A DNA stretch of 64,000 bases, from the NCBI GenBank assembly GCA_022478985.1, contig JAKSZP010005270.1, positions 186,001-250,000 of the forward strand, read 5' to 3'. The DNA comes from Massospora cicadina (taxonomy: Eukaryota; Entomophthoromycota; Entomophthoromycetes; Entomophthorales; Entomophthoraceae). A program made the translations under genes and the position numbers. The notes beneath the pieces were generated by a model. It made no database searches. It saw only the letters and a list, made by a program, of their open reading frames with translations, and had not been told where the DNA came from. Of the stretch, positions 34,289 to 46,473 are shown piece by piece. Positions within the stretch are counted from its first letter, which is position 1; every line of letters starts with the position of its first letter.

Positions 34289-35640
34289 GATCAATGAGGA
34301 GCTTAATAAAAAGGCTTATGTTTGCACAGTTGATTATCCCTCTACCACTTTATCCCTACATTATACCACAGCAGGAAGACATACAAAAATGTTGCCTCAA
34401 TCATTAGACGCCCTAGATGGTATCCCTTTCTATTCTTCTGAAGAGGTGGTCATCAAGGATGGTGAAAAAAGGGTAGTTGACATGAAGATTACCGTGAAAA
34501 ACCCACACAACTGCCTAAAGCACCTAATTAGCATTGATGAAGTTAGTCCTTTAGAGTCCAGAGTTTTGCCAGGCGTAATTGACCCCGCCTATCAACGGCA
34601 TATCAACTTCCTAATAGAGAATCTCACCAAGAAGGATATGGTTGTGAAAATCATCAGGAGATTAGAAGAGGCATACTAATTCCCCTTGACGAAGTAAAGC
34701 AAGTTCATTGTCTTGGATCTATGGCGGATATGGGTTTAACTGCCACCCAGTTTCTATGCACTCTACCTTCTGTTCATATATCTTATGAACTAACCCCAGC
34801 TGAGCTGAATAAAGTCCACAGCCTGCTTGAGGCCTACAATAACATTTTCTCCAAATCTAACAATGTCTATGGGCACATGAAGGGTTGGACTCATACAATT
34901 GATGTTGAGGAGGCTCGACCCAGCCGCTCCAAACCCTACCAAAAATCAAAGTTGAGGTGCTACAGATGCGGACAGACCTCAAACAACTACTGGACGCTGG
35001 GTTGTTGGTGCTGTCCCAAAGGCCATGGTTTCCCTTCTTCTACTAATAAAGAAGAAAGATGAAGGTCATTGGGCAGTGATGGACTATCACATACTGAACA
35101 ACCTCACCAAAAAGGATAGAAACCTCTTCCCCGCATTAATGACGCTCTGGCTCAACTTTCTAGTATAAATTCTTCTCCGCCATGGACTTTGCTAGCGTGT
35201 ACTGGCAGATAGACTTTCTCCACAGGATCAGGAGAAAAGCCCTTATCTGCAGCGAGGGTTTGCTCTAACCCACTTGTCTACCTCAGGGGTTGCATAATGC
35301 ACCTGCTTCTTTTCATCGGGTGTTGGATCAAATTCTCCAGGACCTTAGTCTGAGCTGTGTGATCATCTACCACGATGATATCACAGTCTTCTCCAAGACA
35401 TTCAACGAGCATCTCACGCACCTAAAGGAGGTGTTTCAATGCTTGCGGGCATCTAACATCAAACTAAAGCCCTCCAAGTGTACTTTTTCCAGAAGAAGCT
35501 GGATTTTCTTGGGCACGATCTCTCACAAGATGGGATACAGCCTCTACAAGATAAAGTCAAAGCAATATCCAATGTGACAGCTCCCAAAACCCTTTGCGAC
35601 ATCCAGGTATTATTGGCATGATGGGGTATTAACATCAATT
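34289..35640 (+). pseudogene. gypsy F linker and reverse transcriptase remnant
   Basis: The gypsy frame resumes after the LINE (INEELNKKAYVCTVDY). The linker has SIDEVSPLESRVLPGV, then MADMGLTATQFLC and YGHMKGWTHTIDVEE. RT follows with SKPYQKSK, a broken finger region, and HNAPASFHRVLDQIL. The catalytic box is YHDD (35368-35379), where Leu or Val is expected before DD, then SKTFNEHLTHLKEVFQCL and IKLKPSKCTFSRR. At least four frame breaks are present, so it is inactive. Confidence 0.85.
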
Positions 35641-36240
35641 TATCTCAAAATTCGCCCAGTTCAGCGAACCCCTCGTCCGCCTCTTGGTTAGAAACACTCC
35701 TTTCCATTGGAGTGCTAAACAAAAATCCGCTTTTGAGACCCTGAAGGAGTTGATGCAATAAAGGCCATTCCTCTGTCACCCTGAATATGAAAATTTTTTC
35801 AGGTTGTTCATAGATGCCTCTGATTAAGTCGTTGGACTATCTTAGTTTAGTTGAATGAAAGTGGGGTCAAACATCCAATGTCCTAATTTAGCAAAACACT
35901 TTCTAAAGATGAGCTCAATTACAACATCACTGAAAAAAAGTGCCTGGCTGTCCTGCTCACTGTCAAATCCTACCACCCTTTTCTATATGGGACTTCATTT
36001 AAAGTGTTTACTGATCAAGTCTCTTTACAGTGGTTACAAAATATGAAAAACCCACTAGGGGGTTAGCTCGCTGGGCTCTTGACTCCAGCTTTAAGATATG
36101 ACCATTAAGCATTGAGCTGGGACATGCTATATAAGCGTTGATGGGTTGACACGGCTGCCTGTTCTTCACCTTGATAATAGCAAAGCAGAGAAGTTTCATG
36201 ACCTCTTAATGACTCCTGACGTTGTAAGCTGATGAAGATG
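35641..36240 (+). pseudogene. gypsy F RNase H remnant
   Basis: Blocks matching D RNase H are visible in changing frames: FRLFIDASD near 35800-35825 (catalytic Asp), LNYNITEKKCLAVLLTV near 35920-35970 where Glu has become Lys, FKVFTDQVSLQWLQNMKN near 36000-36050, and the end GDMLYKR*WVDTAAC near 36120. It would remove template RNA during reverse transcription and is inactive here. Confidence 0.75.
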
Positions 36241-37397
36241 AACAAGTACAGAAGATGCTAGCATAGCATTCCCGCAACACAAAGGTGGAGAGTGGAAAGT
36301 TTTATAAGAAACTAGGTGTAAATTGGTTGCCAAATCTCCAGCTGTCATAGTGAGTACCTATCATCTTGGAGTCTAACATTATCATTGGGCATGGCGGAGT
36401 ACACAAAACTAAGAGTGGGTAAAAGAGCGGTACTAATGTGAGGGCATCATGGAATCCATAAATGAAGTCTTGAATGCTTGCCTGTCCTGTAAAAACATAC
36501 CAGCTTCAAGACCCAATATCAGTATCAACCTATGACGCACCAACAACCCAAACACCATAAGTTTTGTCATGGCAGATCCTCTCCCTCAGACTACAGGTGG
36601 CAATCACTATCAATTGGTTAAAATAAATTATTTCATTAAATGGGTTGAGCTGTTGCTCTCCCCGCCCAGACTGCTAAAGCCACGGCCACCTTCTTACACC
36701 AGTACATCTTCACCCAACATGGGTGCCCCAGGTCCTCCTATGTGACAACGGTAGAAATTTTAGCTCCCAAATGGTTAAGCTCCTCGCCACCTCCATGGGA
36801 GCTAAACAACTCTTCTTGGTCCCCTATAACCCATCCACAAATGGTGCTGTAGAAAGAGTTTACGGAACCCTGGTCTCAATACTCTGCAAAATGACCACTT
36901 CATAACCTCTCCACTGGGATCTTTACCTACTCAGTGCCCTTATGGATTATCATATTAGCCACCGTCGCATCCTCAGGATGTCCCCTTTCCATGTGTTATA
37001 TGGGCGAGAACATGGGGTGCAAGCATTATTAGCCAAAGATATCTTATCTGAAAGGACTGACCCTAAACAAGCCAAAAATGTTGTCCCAGCATATCATCCA
37101 GTTACAGTCCAAGGCTATGACTAACATGGCAAACTAAGTCATTAAAGAAGGTCAAGTTGCTAATGAGAGATGGGCCCCACTTCCGTCCTACCAAGTATCA
37201 GACTTGGTACTGTATTACCACAATTGGATCACTCCTAGGAGTGAAAAGCTTGGGTCTATTTAGGAGGGACATTGAAGTCACATATATGCAAGGGGATGAA
37301 TATTCCATCTAATCCTTTGATTCTGGAGTTACCATCAACTGGGTCCATGGCCAGTTTTTACGTCTTTTTCACCCCCATACACTCTTAAAGGGGGTAA
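36241..37397 (+). pseudogene. gypsy F integrase and 3' tail
   Basis: The core is open at 36723-36905: VLLCDNGRNFSSQMVKLLAT (second catalytic Asp), then YNPSTNGAVERVYGTLVSIL (third catalytic Glu). The zinc-binding part near 36480 (ACLSCKN) and the first-Asp strand near 36590 are in other frames. A further open stretch at 36942-37124 has HRRILRMSPFHVLYGREHG, typical of the integrase C-terminal side. The tail ends in TTAAAGGGGGTAA, a polypurine tract next to the LTR. Confidence 0.8.
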
Positions 37398-38123
37398 TGT
37401 CATACAATTGCAAGTTTAAAATTGTGAGAAGAGCGTTAGATGAAGATAATGATAAAATTAGCCATAAGACTCTGGCTAATTCTTGATGCAACCCCTTGAA
37501 TTGGGGTGATAACTTATTTAATACTAAATTGGCAAATAGCACGAGTTTGGGTAGCAGGGTTACTCTAATTTGTTGGCAGAATCAAGGGAGTCATTTGGAG
37601 GTCCCTCCCCATCATGCAGCTAATCTAGTTCAACCTTCACTATGGAGACCAGCCCCTTTATAGTGTTGGAGAAGGTCCATCAAGGTGCTAATATTTTACT
37701 GCCCATGATTGGGTAAAATATTAAAACCTTCCCTCACGGATTTATTCTAACTTCCATCACCCTCCATCGGCTGTTCCATCAAAGTGAGGCAACTCTCATG
37801 AGCTTTTATAGGTTGAATCCCCATATTTCCTAATTTGGACATGCATAGGCTTAATCTGAACTTTAAGCCTTAACATAATTAAATACTAAGCAACGATATA
37901 ATGAAAGGGTTCACTTATTAACCTCCCCATGGTGACTAATAAAACTGATATAAAAAATCAATACACTTAGCTACTGTTTTTTTATTATTTTAAAATTTCA
38001 AGTCAAATAACCCCCTAATGATATTTATCTCTGCAGTAGAAAATCGTACTTCTCCTACAAATATTTGTTGAAATTTAGGTGAAAAAAGCACCAGCAAGCA
38101 ATACAAAAATCCTGAATCCAACA
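37398..38123 (+). repeat. 3' LTR of element F
   Basis: It starts TGTCATACAATTGC after the polypurine tract and ends AATCCAACA. It is 726 bp against 729 bp in the 5' LTR. Shared blocks with the D LTR include TCCCTCCCCATC and CATCACCCTCC-TCGGCTGTT. Confidence 0.88.
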
Positions 38124-38560
38124 TTCCCAAACTATCTAAGATGCATTCATAATAATAACTTATCGTTGTATATTAATTTGTACAAGCACTAATTTAGATA
38201 ATGAGTATGCACTAGAATTTTCCCCTTTATAGGCTTCAAGGGGGTTACTGTGAATACAAGGCGTTTGACCTCATCTAATTGGCATATATCAATGTATCTT
38301 TTATATACGAGAACAACTACCTCGCTTCTAATTGGCTAGGGCTTGACCTTGGCAAGTTGAAAATATTTTAACTAAAAATGTTTTTTTATAGCCAAGAGAG
38401 TCACTTTTTGCACTAGGTGTCCCAACTTAAAGGGGACTACACCATTTCAGACAAAGGAGTTACAACAAATCACAATTCATGTTTGAAACTCTGATTGGTT
38501 CCCAATAAGGATAATATATATTCAGAATACATGCGACAATATAGACCTCAATAAACTATT
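38124..38560 (+). repeat. 3' LTR of element G, piece 2
   Basis: The blocks AGGGGGTTACTGTGAATAC, CTAATTGGCTAGGGCTTGA and GAGTTACAACAAA align with the 5' LTR at about 22860-23030. The piece ends where element C begins. Confidence 0.65.
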
Positions 38561-39057
38561 TGTTAACTTTTTGGCAGAATTGCCTGATTTTGCCAAACAG
38601 GTTGCACAGGGTAAACTCACTGAGCAACGAACGAGTAATATGAAGATTGCTGGCCCTTGACAACAAATAATAAAGACTTAATAAGGAGCTATTGCCATGA
38701 CAATATAACTTTATATACTATTTAAACTAACGGCTAAATCCGTTACTTCCCTAAAAACTTCTTTTGTGTAAAAAAACCTCCCCCTTCTCACTCTCAAGCT
38801 CAACTCATAATTTCAGTATTTTTGTCAGATTCAACACGCTCCGCTTAGTAAATTCTCTATTTTCTATGATCTAAGTGTTTCATTTGCACATTGGGGCCTT
38901 GGCGGAAGTCCCCAAATTCGCCAAACCTTTATTTCTTCAATTGAACTCACTTTGCATCAACATAATCATATGCTCAATCTTGAGGCTCACCTTGATTCTA
39001 ATTTCCAATCCTATCAGAATGTGAAGCTTATCATCAAGACATATCAATTTCTTAACA
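38561..39057 (-). repeat. 3' LTR of element C
   Basis: The plus strand starts TGTTAACTTTTTGGC and ends CAATTTCTTAACA. It is 497 bp. It matches the right LTR over its whole length, for example GCACAGGG-AAAC-CACTGAG and TTGCACATTGGGGCCTTG. Confidence 0.92.
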
Positions 39058-40060
39058 TTACCCCCCCTTTGACTGTATGCTATGCTCTATTGTTTGTATG
39101 CTCAAAGGAACTTTGCATTAACTTAATTTAAAATCTGACGATCTGAAGTTTCCTTAAAGGTGTAGGCATCAATACCAGTTTTCTCAATTTTTTCAAATTA
39201 CCCAATCCAAATGTTAGTGAGCTTGTTCTTCTATCCAAATCCATGTTGGATGTAAAACAAGACATGATATCCTACAGCAAACTGTGGGAGTCTGCTATGT
39301 CTACTCTAGTCAGCCACCTGATTAAGAACCTTCTTGGCCAATCTGGAAGGATATTCTTCCATTTGTAATTTGATCAGCATCTCCATTATATTGGTCAAAT
39401 AACGCTGCAGTTCTACGTCACTGGTATTCTCCACACACAAGTAAAGCAGGGCAGGTATAGTCGGATGTCTACCATAGAGCAGTTGGAAAGGAATCTTGCC
39501 AGAGGACAGGTGGTAGCTGATATTATGCACAAAGACAGCTGTGGGTAGGAGGATACTATATTCTGAGGGTCGATCTTTCACAAGCTTATGGAGTATGTTT
39601 ACCAATGTTCCGTTGACCCGTTCCACCATACCATTGGATTCCAGATATTAGGGTGTAGTCAAGACCCCGCAGTTTTCCATCAAGTCTTTCAACTTAGGCA
39701 AGATATGTGAAGTGAAATTGGTTCTGTTGTCTATTAAGATGAACCACGGACAGCCATGTTGCTGTATAACACACTCCACAATAAACTTGGCGGTGGTGAC
39801 CGCCCCAAATTATCAATGATCCTGGCTTCCACCTATCTCATCAAATGGTCAATTTCTACAATTATGTACTTATATTGGTTCGCGCCTTTTAGCAAAGGCC
39901 CAACCACATCAATAGAAACGGTATGCCATGCAAACTGGGGCATAATTAGCTGGTATATAGACTTCTTATGGAAAGGTTTCTACACTTGGCATTGATGGCA
40001 ACAGCTAACTGTCTCCAGCACATTATAATGTATGCTCTTCCAATAATAGCGGGGTTTGAA
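39058..40060 (-). pseudogene. gypsy C integrase remnant
   Basis: The minus strand reads VSCCHQCQV then a stop (TAG at 39980-39982) at the same codon where B has TAA. It continues with QFAWHTVSIDVVGPL (first Asp), the block around TDNRTNF (second Asp), and NGMVERVNGTLVNILHKL (Glu, 39590-39629). The open stretch 39306-39629 goes on with FVHNISYHLSSGKIPFQLLY. A C-terminal HVLFYIQHGFG-type tail follows. Inactive. Confidence 0.82.
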
Positions 40061-41676
40061 AAACTCCACCATTTTCCACTACCCACCTTTCCTACCACCC
40101 AATGAGCATCCATAATAATCGCTGGTCTAGAAGAGGGTTTAGGGAAACTCAGCGTCAATTCCCCAATCTGCTTATTAGTTCCCCATCACGTAAAATGGTG
40201 TCCTGTTTAAGCCTGTCTAGCACTTTGATCACTTGTGGAAGCTCATCATAGTATTTGTCCATCTTCATCTTCTCAAAAATAATGTCATCCAAATCCCATG
40301 TAATATTGACCATTGGTAGCCGTGAAAGACAGTCTGCATTTTGATGTTTCACTCCCAGCTGGTGTACAATCTCAAAATCATATGATAGGAGCTTCAACGC
40401 CCATCACGCGAGCTGTCCTTCAGGTTCACGGTGATTTTGCAGCCAGCGCAAGTATGCATGATCTGTTACTGCTTGGAATTTTACCCCATGGAGATATACT
40501 AGAAACTGTGTTATATGCATAAATCACCACTATGCACTCCCACTCAATCACGGTGTAGTACTGTTCATGGCAGTTTAAGGTTCAGCTACAAAACGAGGCA
40601 GAGTGCTCTACGCCATCATCATTATCATCCTTCTGGGATCTAATGCCCCTACTGAGGATAGTGATGCATCCATCTTAACTATAAATTGCTTTTCAAAGTT
40701 TGGGTATTGCAAAATGAAGGCACACGCCAACACAGTTTGTAAAACATAAAAAGCAATTTTGGCATCGTTCTGTTTAGTCAAAAGTGGTATTTTTCTTCAA
40801 TAACTCAAAGAGCGGTCCCCAATACAACTGAAGTTGGGAATGAACCGCTGGATGTAACTAACCATCCCAAAAACACTTGGATATCTTGTTTTGAACCTGG
40901 TCAGATCATCTTATTTATAGCCTCCACCTTTGCCAGCTGTGGTTTAGGCCCTTTTGAGTCCACCACGATCCCAAGGTATCCCAGTTGCTCTTTAAAATAT
41001 GACACTTCCGAGGCTTGATCTTGATATTAGCATTGGTGAGATGGCGGAACACTTGTTCCAGGTGATCAAGATGCTCTGTGGATGTTCGTGAGTACAAGTT
41101 GATATCATCAAGGTAACTAAAATGAAGGACAGCATCAATTCACCCAAGATCATATCAATAGCACGCTGTAACATAGCCGGGGCATTGAACAAACCCCATG
41201 TCATACGTGTTGGCTTAAATAACCCCTTTAAATGATTATAGCTCATTTCTAACGTTCCGCCATTGGCAATTCAATATGCCAGTAACCTAATATCAAATCC
41301 ATGGCAAAAAATAATTAGCCCCTCCAAGTTGATCCTTCATGTTGTAAGTCTGCGGAAGTGGGTAGGAATCTTTTTTGTAACACTATTGAGCTTTTGATAG
41401 TCAATGACCACCTAATTTGTGTCATTTTTTTCTTGACAATAAGCTCCAGCGATGCCCATGGACTCTTGGATGGCTCTAACAACCCTTGTTTGATAAATTT
41501 GTCTAACTCATTAGAGACAACATCTTCCGCCGCCTTAGAGTGCCAAATAGACTGTGAACAAATGGGGGAGGGAGTGATCTCCCGTGTCTACCCAATGCAC
41601 CATCCCTAAAGCGCACCCCATATCGTAGTCATCAGAGGCAAAAATATCTCACTACTTTTCAAATAAAGCCATCGCC
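40061..41676 (-). pseudogene. gypsy C reverse transcriptase and RNase H remnant
   Basis: RT shows GLFNAPAMLQRAIDMIL (open at 40992-41246) and an intact catalytic box YLDD in one frame (41104-41115), followed by SRTSTEHLDHLEQVFRHL and NIKIKPRKCHILK (open 40915-41097). The two open stretches are in different frames. The RNase H end and linker are open at 40155-40397 with DFEIVHQLGVKHQNADCLSR, where N-x-D survives. The middle of RNase H is fragmentary. Confidence 0.82.
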
Positions 41677-42850
41677 CTATTTTTCTGTTCGTTTGACAAT
41701 CAGGTTAGAGCTTACCACGGAACCACTTGTCATTATGATAAAGGATGAATTAACTGGTAGGCCAGGGTCCTCCCATAATCCAAAGTCATGAATACAGTGA
41801 ACCTCATCAATAGGGGCCAAATGTAGATAAGCCACCACTATGCGCCTTTGGAATGTCATTTACTCCTTCTGTAGGTTTGCTAGAAATACCCTCAATTTCC
41901 CATTTCCTGGTAATAGCAGCCCCAGAGCCACATGAGGTTCAAGCTGTGATTGCTGTTAGGCCCCACAGTTTCCCTGTATAGCCCTTCAGGGACGTCTATT
42001 TGATGCTCAGTTTCTGTTATAACCTGATGCCCAGAAGGTATGCTCAATGTGCTCGCAGCTCATAGCGGAATACCTCTGTACTCTTAGATCTGGTTGGAGA
42101 GGGCTCTGGTTCACCGCTCCACTCACTAATATTGAACAGGAATCACCCCATCACTATATGCCAAATTTTCCTGGCTGGAGTGAAACAGTTCCTTCAAGAT
42201 TCTGGTAGAGGTAAAGTAAATGGGCAACTGTTGCCCAAGATATTAATAAATCTCTTCTGCCATACCAACCATGGCTCCAAATCGCCTCCTGAACGCAGTA
42301 CCAATCTGCATATCATAGTTATTATTTGGCAGAACCACCGCTGGAGCAGAAGCAGTAACCAATAAAAATCTCGGTGGTAACATGCTGTTAGCTCCTTTGG
42401 ACATAGTGCTCTGTGCCCCCAAGGTTCTATATACTACTCTGTGATCCACACAGGCTTCAGTGGAAGCTTAACCATAAGCTTGGTGGAGATTTTAATAACT
42501 GGGGCAACAGTATCTATAATAGCTCGGATTTTTGTGTTCTGAACAAAAATATCACAGTAGGTACACTTCAAATAAGAAGAACCATTGTTGTTTATTACAT
42601 GAACGTCCAAAGGCTTTTTGTTACCAAAGTAAGAGGATATACCCATACCAACTTCAGAATAATCCTGGGTGATCTTTTCAACGGGAATGGCCTCAAAAAC
42701 CCCCACTAGGGAGGCGACGTCCATTGAGGGTCTATCATCACTTGTGCCATTTTGTTCAAGGATTTGCCACGCATACAGTTTTTGCACATCTTGGTGGAAC
42801 TCAGGGCTAAAAGGAGTATAGTCTCCCTCTTGAATCAAAGATGAGGTATC
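41677..42850 (-). pseudogene. gypsy C protease and linker remnant
   Basis: The protease motif reads IRAIIDTVAPVIKISTKL (DTVAP at 42500-42514): Gly of DTG is replaced by Val. The upstream part (open 42434-42838) is a gag-pol connector with VEKITQDYSEVGMGISSYFG. The linker before RT (open 41677-41859) has RRIVVAYLHLAPIDEVHCIH, matching B. Confidence 0.7.
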
Positions 42851-44122
42851 CGCTGGAAGTTGTTAGTATAATAAGTCATCAGGCTGGGTCCCAGGACTAA
42901 CGCAAAGAGACTCTTGGGAATCATTAGTGACAACTAAATTTGATTTAGCGGAGGTAAAGTATCCCATCTCAACTCCTCTTGAGCTTTTCCCTGCTCAATC
43001 ATAATAAATGGCACAGCATGCACCTACTGGTTGTCTGGGCAGTTAGCTACATAATGCCCTAATTGGCCGCATGAGAAACAAGTATTTGTAAAAGGTACTC
43101 GTCTCTGCATCACACCCTGAGCTCAAGGGCTGAAATTTCTTGATGAATAATAACTCATCCAAGGATGAGTTGGTTGATAATAATGGGGGCGGAAAGGACT
43201 TTCCAAAGCATTAAGTGGTCGAGTATTCCCCAATGGATTATGCATAAGTCGTTGTTACTCAAATATTGATGGGAATTTGGTGGCAGTTGCAAATTTTTCA
43301 ATTCTACATTGGGAGCAAAAAAGTGACAGATAGATGGCGAAACTGACTAAAAATTTTTAATAGCTCCACAACTTCTTGAAGAATGTAAGACATAGCAATA
43401 TTTAATTCACAATATGGCTTAACAGCTGCCATCATCGCTATGCTCACTTCCTCATTAGATGAAATATTAGATCCCATCAACACATGAGCCTCTGCTGAGA
43501 ACTGCTCTGCAAATTCCACCAAAGATTCATTTTTTGAAACTAAATAGTCAAAAACTATGCCTTGCGCTGAGCAATTTTCGCCTTTCTCCCAGACAGATGG
43601 ATCACGGTCTCCTTCACCTTGGGATAGGTTACATACTACCCACAAGATATCATATGACCTGGGCAGCACTTTCGACGTCCAAAGCGGATTCCAACAGTTT
43701 GGCTTTCCGCCAATTGGAAGACCTCTCTACGGCAAATTCAAACTGCTTGAAAAACCCATGTTTGTTTCCATCACGGCTAAATGAGGGCAGCTTGTTGCTG
43801 CAGATCTCCTCCTCCCTAACAACCTTATTTAGTTTAAACTCTGCACAGTATAGCCGCTTATTAGTGCTGCCCAAAAGGTTGGTAAGTTGGTTGGTTTGAT
43901 CACCCATCAGGTGCAGCTATTGAAAGGCCTTGGTGAGCTGCTTGGTTATAATCTTATTTTGTTTTGAAAAGCATTTTTTGAGCCAGGAGTAATGTATCCA
44001 AGGCAAGCTTCAGTTATGCATATTGAGATAATTCATTAAACTGGGGTAGTCCCTCATCAAAGTGAGCTGGTTGCGCGATATTTTGAAAAAAATATGAAGC
44101 TTTTTAAATGTTGATCAATGGG
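42851..44122 (-). pseudogene. gypsy C gag remnant
   Basis: The zinc knuckle is intact: TCFSCGQLGHYVANCPD, CX2CX4HX4C, at about 43029-43082. The capsid part lies in two open stretches, 43304-43669 (NESLVEFAEQFSAEAHVLMG) and 43650-43907 (SNKLPSFSRDGNKHGFFKQF), that are in different frames and align with B gag. Confidence 0.78.
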
Positions 44123-44141
44123 CCCCCTGTAATGAGCATCA
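44123..44141 (-). other. Primer-binding site of element C
   Basis: The plus strand CCCCCTGTAATGAGCATCA is the complement of the shared PBS with two C/T-type changes, one base from the LTR. Confidence 0.75.
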
Positions 44142-44142
44142 C

Positions 44143-44640
44143 TGTTAACTTTTTGGCGGAATTGCCTGATTCTGCCAAATGAGTTGCACAGGGCAAACCC
44201 ACTGAGAAATGGGCGAGTAATATGAGGATTGCTGGCCCTTGATAAATAATAATAATAAAGAATTAATAAGGAGCTATTGCCTAGAAAAAATAACTTAATT
44301 TAATGTTCAAACTAACAGCTACTTTCGTCACTTTCCTACTACTTCTTCCTTTGTGTAAGAAACCTCCCTCTTCTCACTCTCTCTCAACTCTTAATCTTCA
44401 GTATTCCTTGGCGGATTCAACATACTCTGCTTAGTAATATTTTATTTGCTATGATCTAGGTGTTTCATTTGCACATTGGGGCCTTGTCAGAATTACCCAA
44501 ATTTGCCAGACCTTTATTTCTTTTTTAAACTAACTTTGCATCAACATAATCATTTTCTCAATCTCAAGGCTCACCTCAAATCTAATTTTTTATCCGCCAG
44601 GATGCATATCATATTGTCCAGACATATCAATTCCTTGACA
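44143..44640 (-). repeat. 5' LTR of element C
   Basis: The plus strand starts TGTTAACTTTTTGGC and ends CAATTCCTTGACA. It is 498 bp and is the partner of 38561-39057. Confidence 0.92.
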
Positions 44641-44972
44641 GTTTTCAAATTTGAAATTACATCAAAAACTAAATATTATTATTATAAAGTAATGTCAAAT
44701 TTTTAAATCACCACAATAAGCTGTTACCCATATCTAAATGTATCTATATTTAAGAGTTACACAGTAAAAACCACAACTAGTTATTAGAGGAAGCAAGATT
44801 TTATCACTCTTCCACTTGTGATACTCCTAACTAATGAAACATGCTAAATCACTTATCAAGAAGTTTTGCGTCTCATTAATTTTTTATACTAAAAATATTT
44901 TTCTTTAAAATTCTTATTAAACTGAAATGTATATATGCATTGTATTTTTATTAGATATAAATATATTTTATA
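44641..44972 (+). repeat. 3' LTR of element G, piece 3
   Basis: AATAAGCTGTTACCCATAT and the neighbouring bases align with the 5' LTR near 23190-23210. The piece ends in AAATATATTTTATA (44959-44972), the left target copy of LINE copy 2. Confidence 0.65.
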
Positions 44973-44985
44973 ACTTTTCTTTCTC

Positions 44986-45005
44986 GTTGCAAACACTTTT
45001 GCAAC
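44986..45005 (+). other. Hairpin near the 5' end of LINE copy 2
   Basis: GTTGCAAACACTTTTGCAAC is an 8-bp perfect stem with a CACT loop, at the same distance from the 5' end as in copy 1. The pair next to the loop is A-T here and T-A in copy 1. Confidence 0.7.
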
Positions 45006-45066
45006 CTATTCAATTCAAGACTGAATCTAGTTTGATAATCTCACAGAGGGGATTAGTCTGCGCCCA

Positions 45067-46130
45067 TGTCAGGGAGCAGTTGGGCAAGCAAGGTAAGAGG
45101 AGCATGTGGAAGGCCCGCGGCCTCCAACGTTTGAAAATGCCCCGGAGAATCTGGCGGAATTGACAAAATTCTTAAAAAACGGCGGTTACAATTTCCCCTG
45201 AGATACTCACATGGCAAGCACGATGCAACCAGTACATTAACACGCCTCACTCCCAACCACTTTCATCGGTGGAATTTGGAGTCCGCGTATATCTGGACAT
45301 CAAAAAAACGGCCTTATGGGAAAAATTTTGTGAAGATGTACAAAATTTTCCTGACCGCAGTGTACATTGCACCTCACTCCATGTCACGCAGCTGGCTGGA
45401 CCTAGATTTTGAGAGCAAAAAAGCAGCAGATGAGGTTGCAATGGTGTGCGTAGTAATTGACCTCCCTGAAGGGCAATGGGTCATTGAAACCAAACGCACC
45501 AGATGGATAAAATCAAACCAAGTTTTCCTCACATTTGACTTTTTGCTTACTACAGTAAAATGTGACATTTTGGAACAACACTGAAAGATGGTCTCGCCGT
45601 ATACAACAAAATACAATCTTTTGAAATGCAATGCTTCACGCTGATGCCACACCTGTGCACCGGCAAAGCCATCGCAGTTCTGACCCCAACTGAGGAGATC
45701 GCGAAGGACCTAACCCAGATCCCGCACTCCACCTTTATTGATATCACAGGGCATACCACCCACCCATTCTGGGTGACCGTGGATGCACACACCCCCATTT
45801 GCACCCACTGTGATGCGTTCAGCCACAAGGCGCACGCATGCCCCATCAAGGAGGGCGTCACATTCCAAGAGCACCCCTCAGTGGCCATGGCCAGCGGAGA
45901 GGCGCACTACAAACCAACAGCAAGCACCAAGGATGCTTTCCCATGGGGAGCACAAGGTTGCTACCTATTGGTAAAGCCTATCTCTCCGCAAAAATGGAAG
46001 AAGGCTAAGCAGGCCCATAGGGCCACGGCCAAGGAAACGGCCAAGGCCACCACTGCTATCCCACACTCACAATGCTAGGAGGACATGGAAACCTTCATGG
46101 TGGAAGCAACTCGGGAATCCATCAACCAAT
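45067..46130 (+). pseudogene. LINE copy 2 ORF1 (CCHC protein), frameshifted
   Basis: The start ATG at 45067 matches that of copy 1. The longest open part, 45626-46078, carries an intact CX2CX4HX4C knuckle (CTHCDAFSHKAHAC) and the Lys/Ala-rich tail (SPQKWKKAKQAHRATAKETA). The stop TAG at 46077-46079 stands where copy 1 has CAG. The upstream part (VYIAPHSMSRSWLDLDFESK, near 45360-45420) is in another frame. Together the two copies show the domain order N-terminal region, RNA-binding-like part, knuckle, basic tail. Confidence 0.75.
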
Positions 46131-46473
46131 CAGATTGGGAAGCTCATGTTGAGCGGGCCACTCAATCTGAGGATCCGATGGGAGACTCAATCTCACCCAA
46201 TCGTTGCACCCAAGCTCCGGTCAAAACCAACTTGGGACCTATCCCAACTAAAAATTTTTTGACCCGCTCAACGGTGCACCAAACTCATCCTCACCTCAAA
46301 AAATTTGTCTGACATCGGGAAAACAAAAAGCAAAGGCCAATGCGACTCTTTCCACAAAAATCAACAAAAACTCTGATAGCTTTGCTGCTAACACCCACGC
46401 TGCTGTGAAAGCCCGTGGGGACCTAGAAGAGGCTGGTGGGCCTGGGGGCCCACCCCCTCACACCTGAGGTGCA

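Larger units (their letters stand above)
26387..38123 (+). mobile_element. Ty3/gypsy element F, interrupted by LINE copy 1
   Basis: LTRs at 26387-27115 and 37398-38123 flank gag, protease, RT, RNase H and integrase on the plus strand. LINE copy 1 (29002-34272) sits between protease and RT, and the gypsy frame resumes after it. F is the same family as D (shared linker SPLE-VLPGV, MKGWTHTID, LTR blocks) but decays separately. Its flanks are parts of the G LTR, so it inserted into G. The bases next to the LTRs (TTAAT and TTCCC) no longer form a clear duplication. Confidence 0.88.
38561..44640 (-). mobile_element. Ty3/gypsy element C, full length, minus strand
   Basis: LTRs at 38561-39057 and 44143-44640 flank gag, protease, RT, RNase H and integrase on the minus strand. 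The family is that of B. The internal neighbour of the left LTR is a run of C's followed by TTTGACTG, complement of an AAAGGGGGGG polypurine tract. It lies within the G 3' LTR. The flanking bases CTATT and GTTTT match at 3 of 5 positions only, so the target duplication has decayed or the ends are off by a base. Confidence 0.9.
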
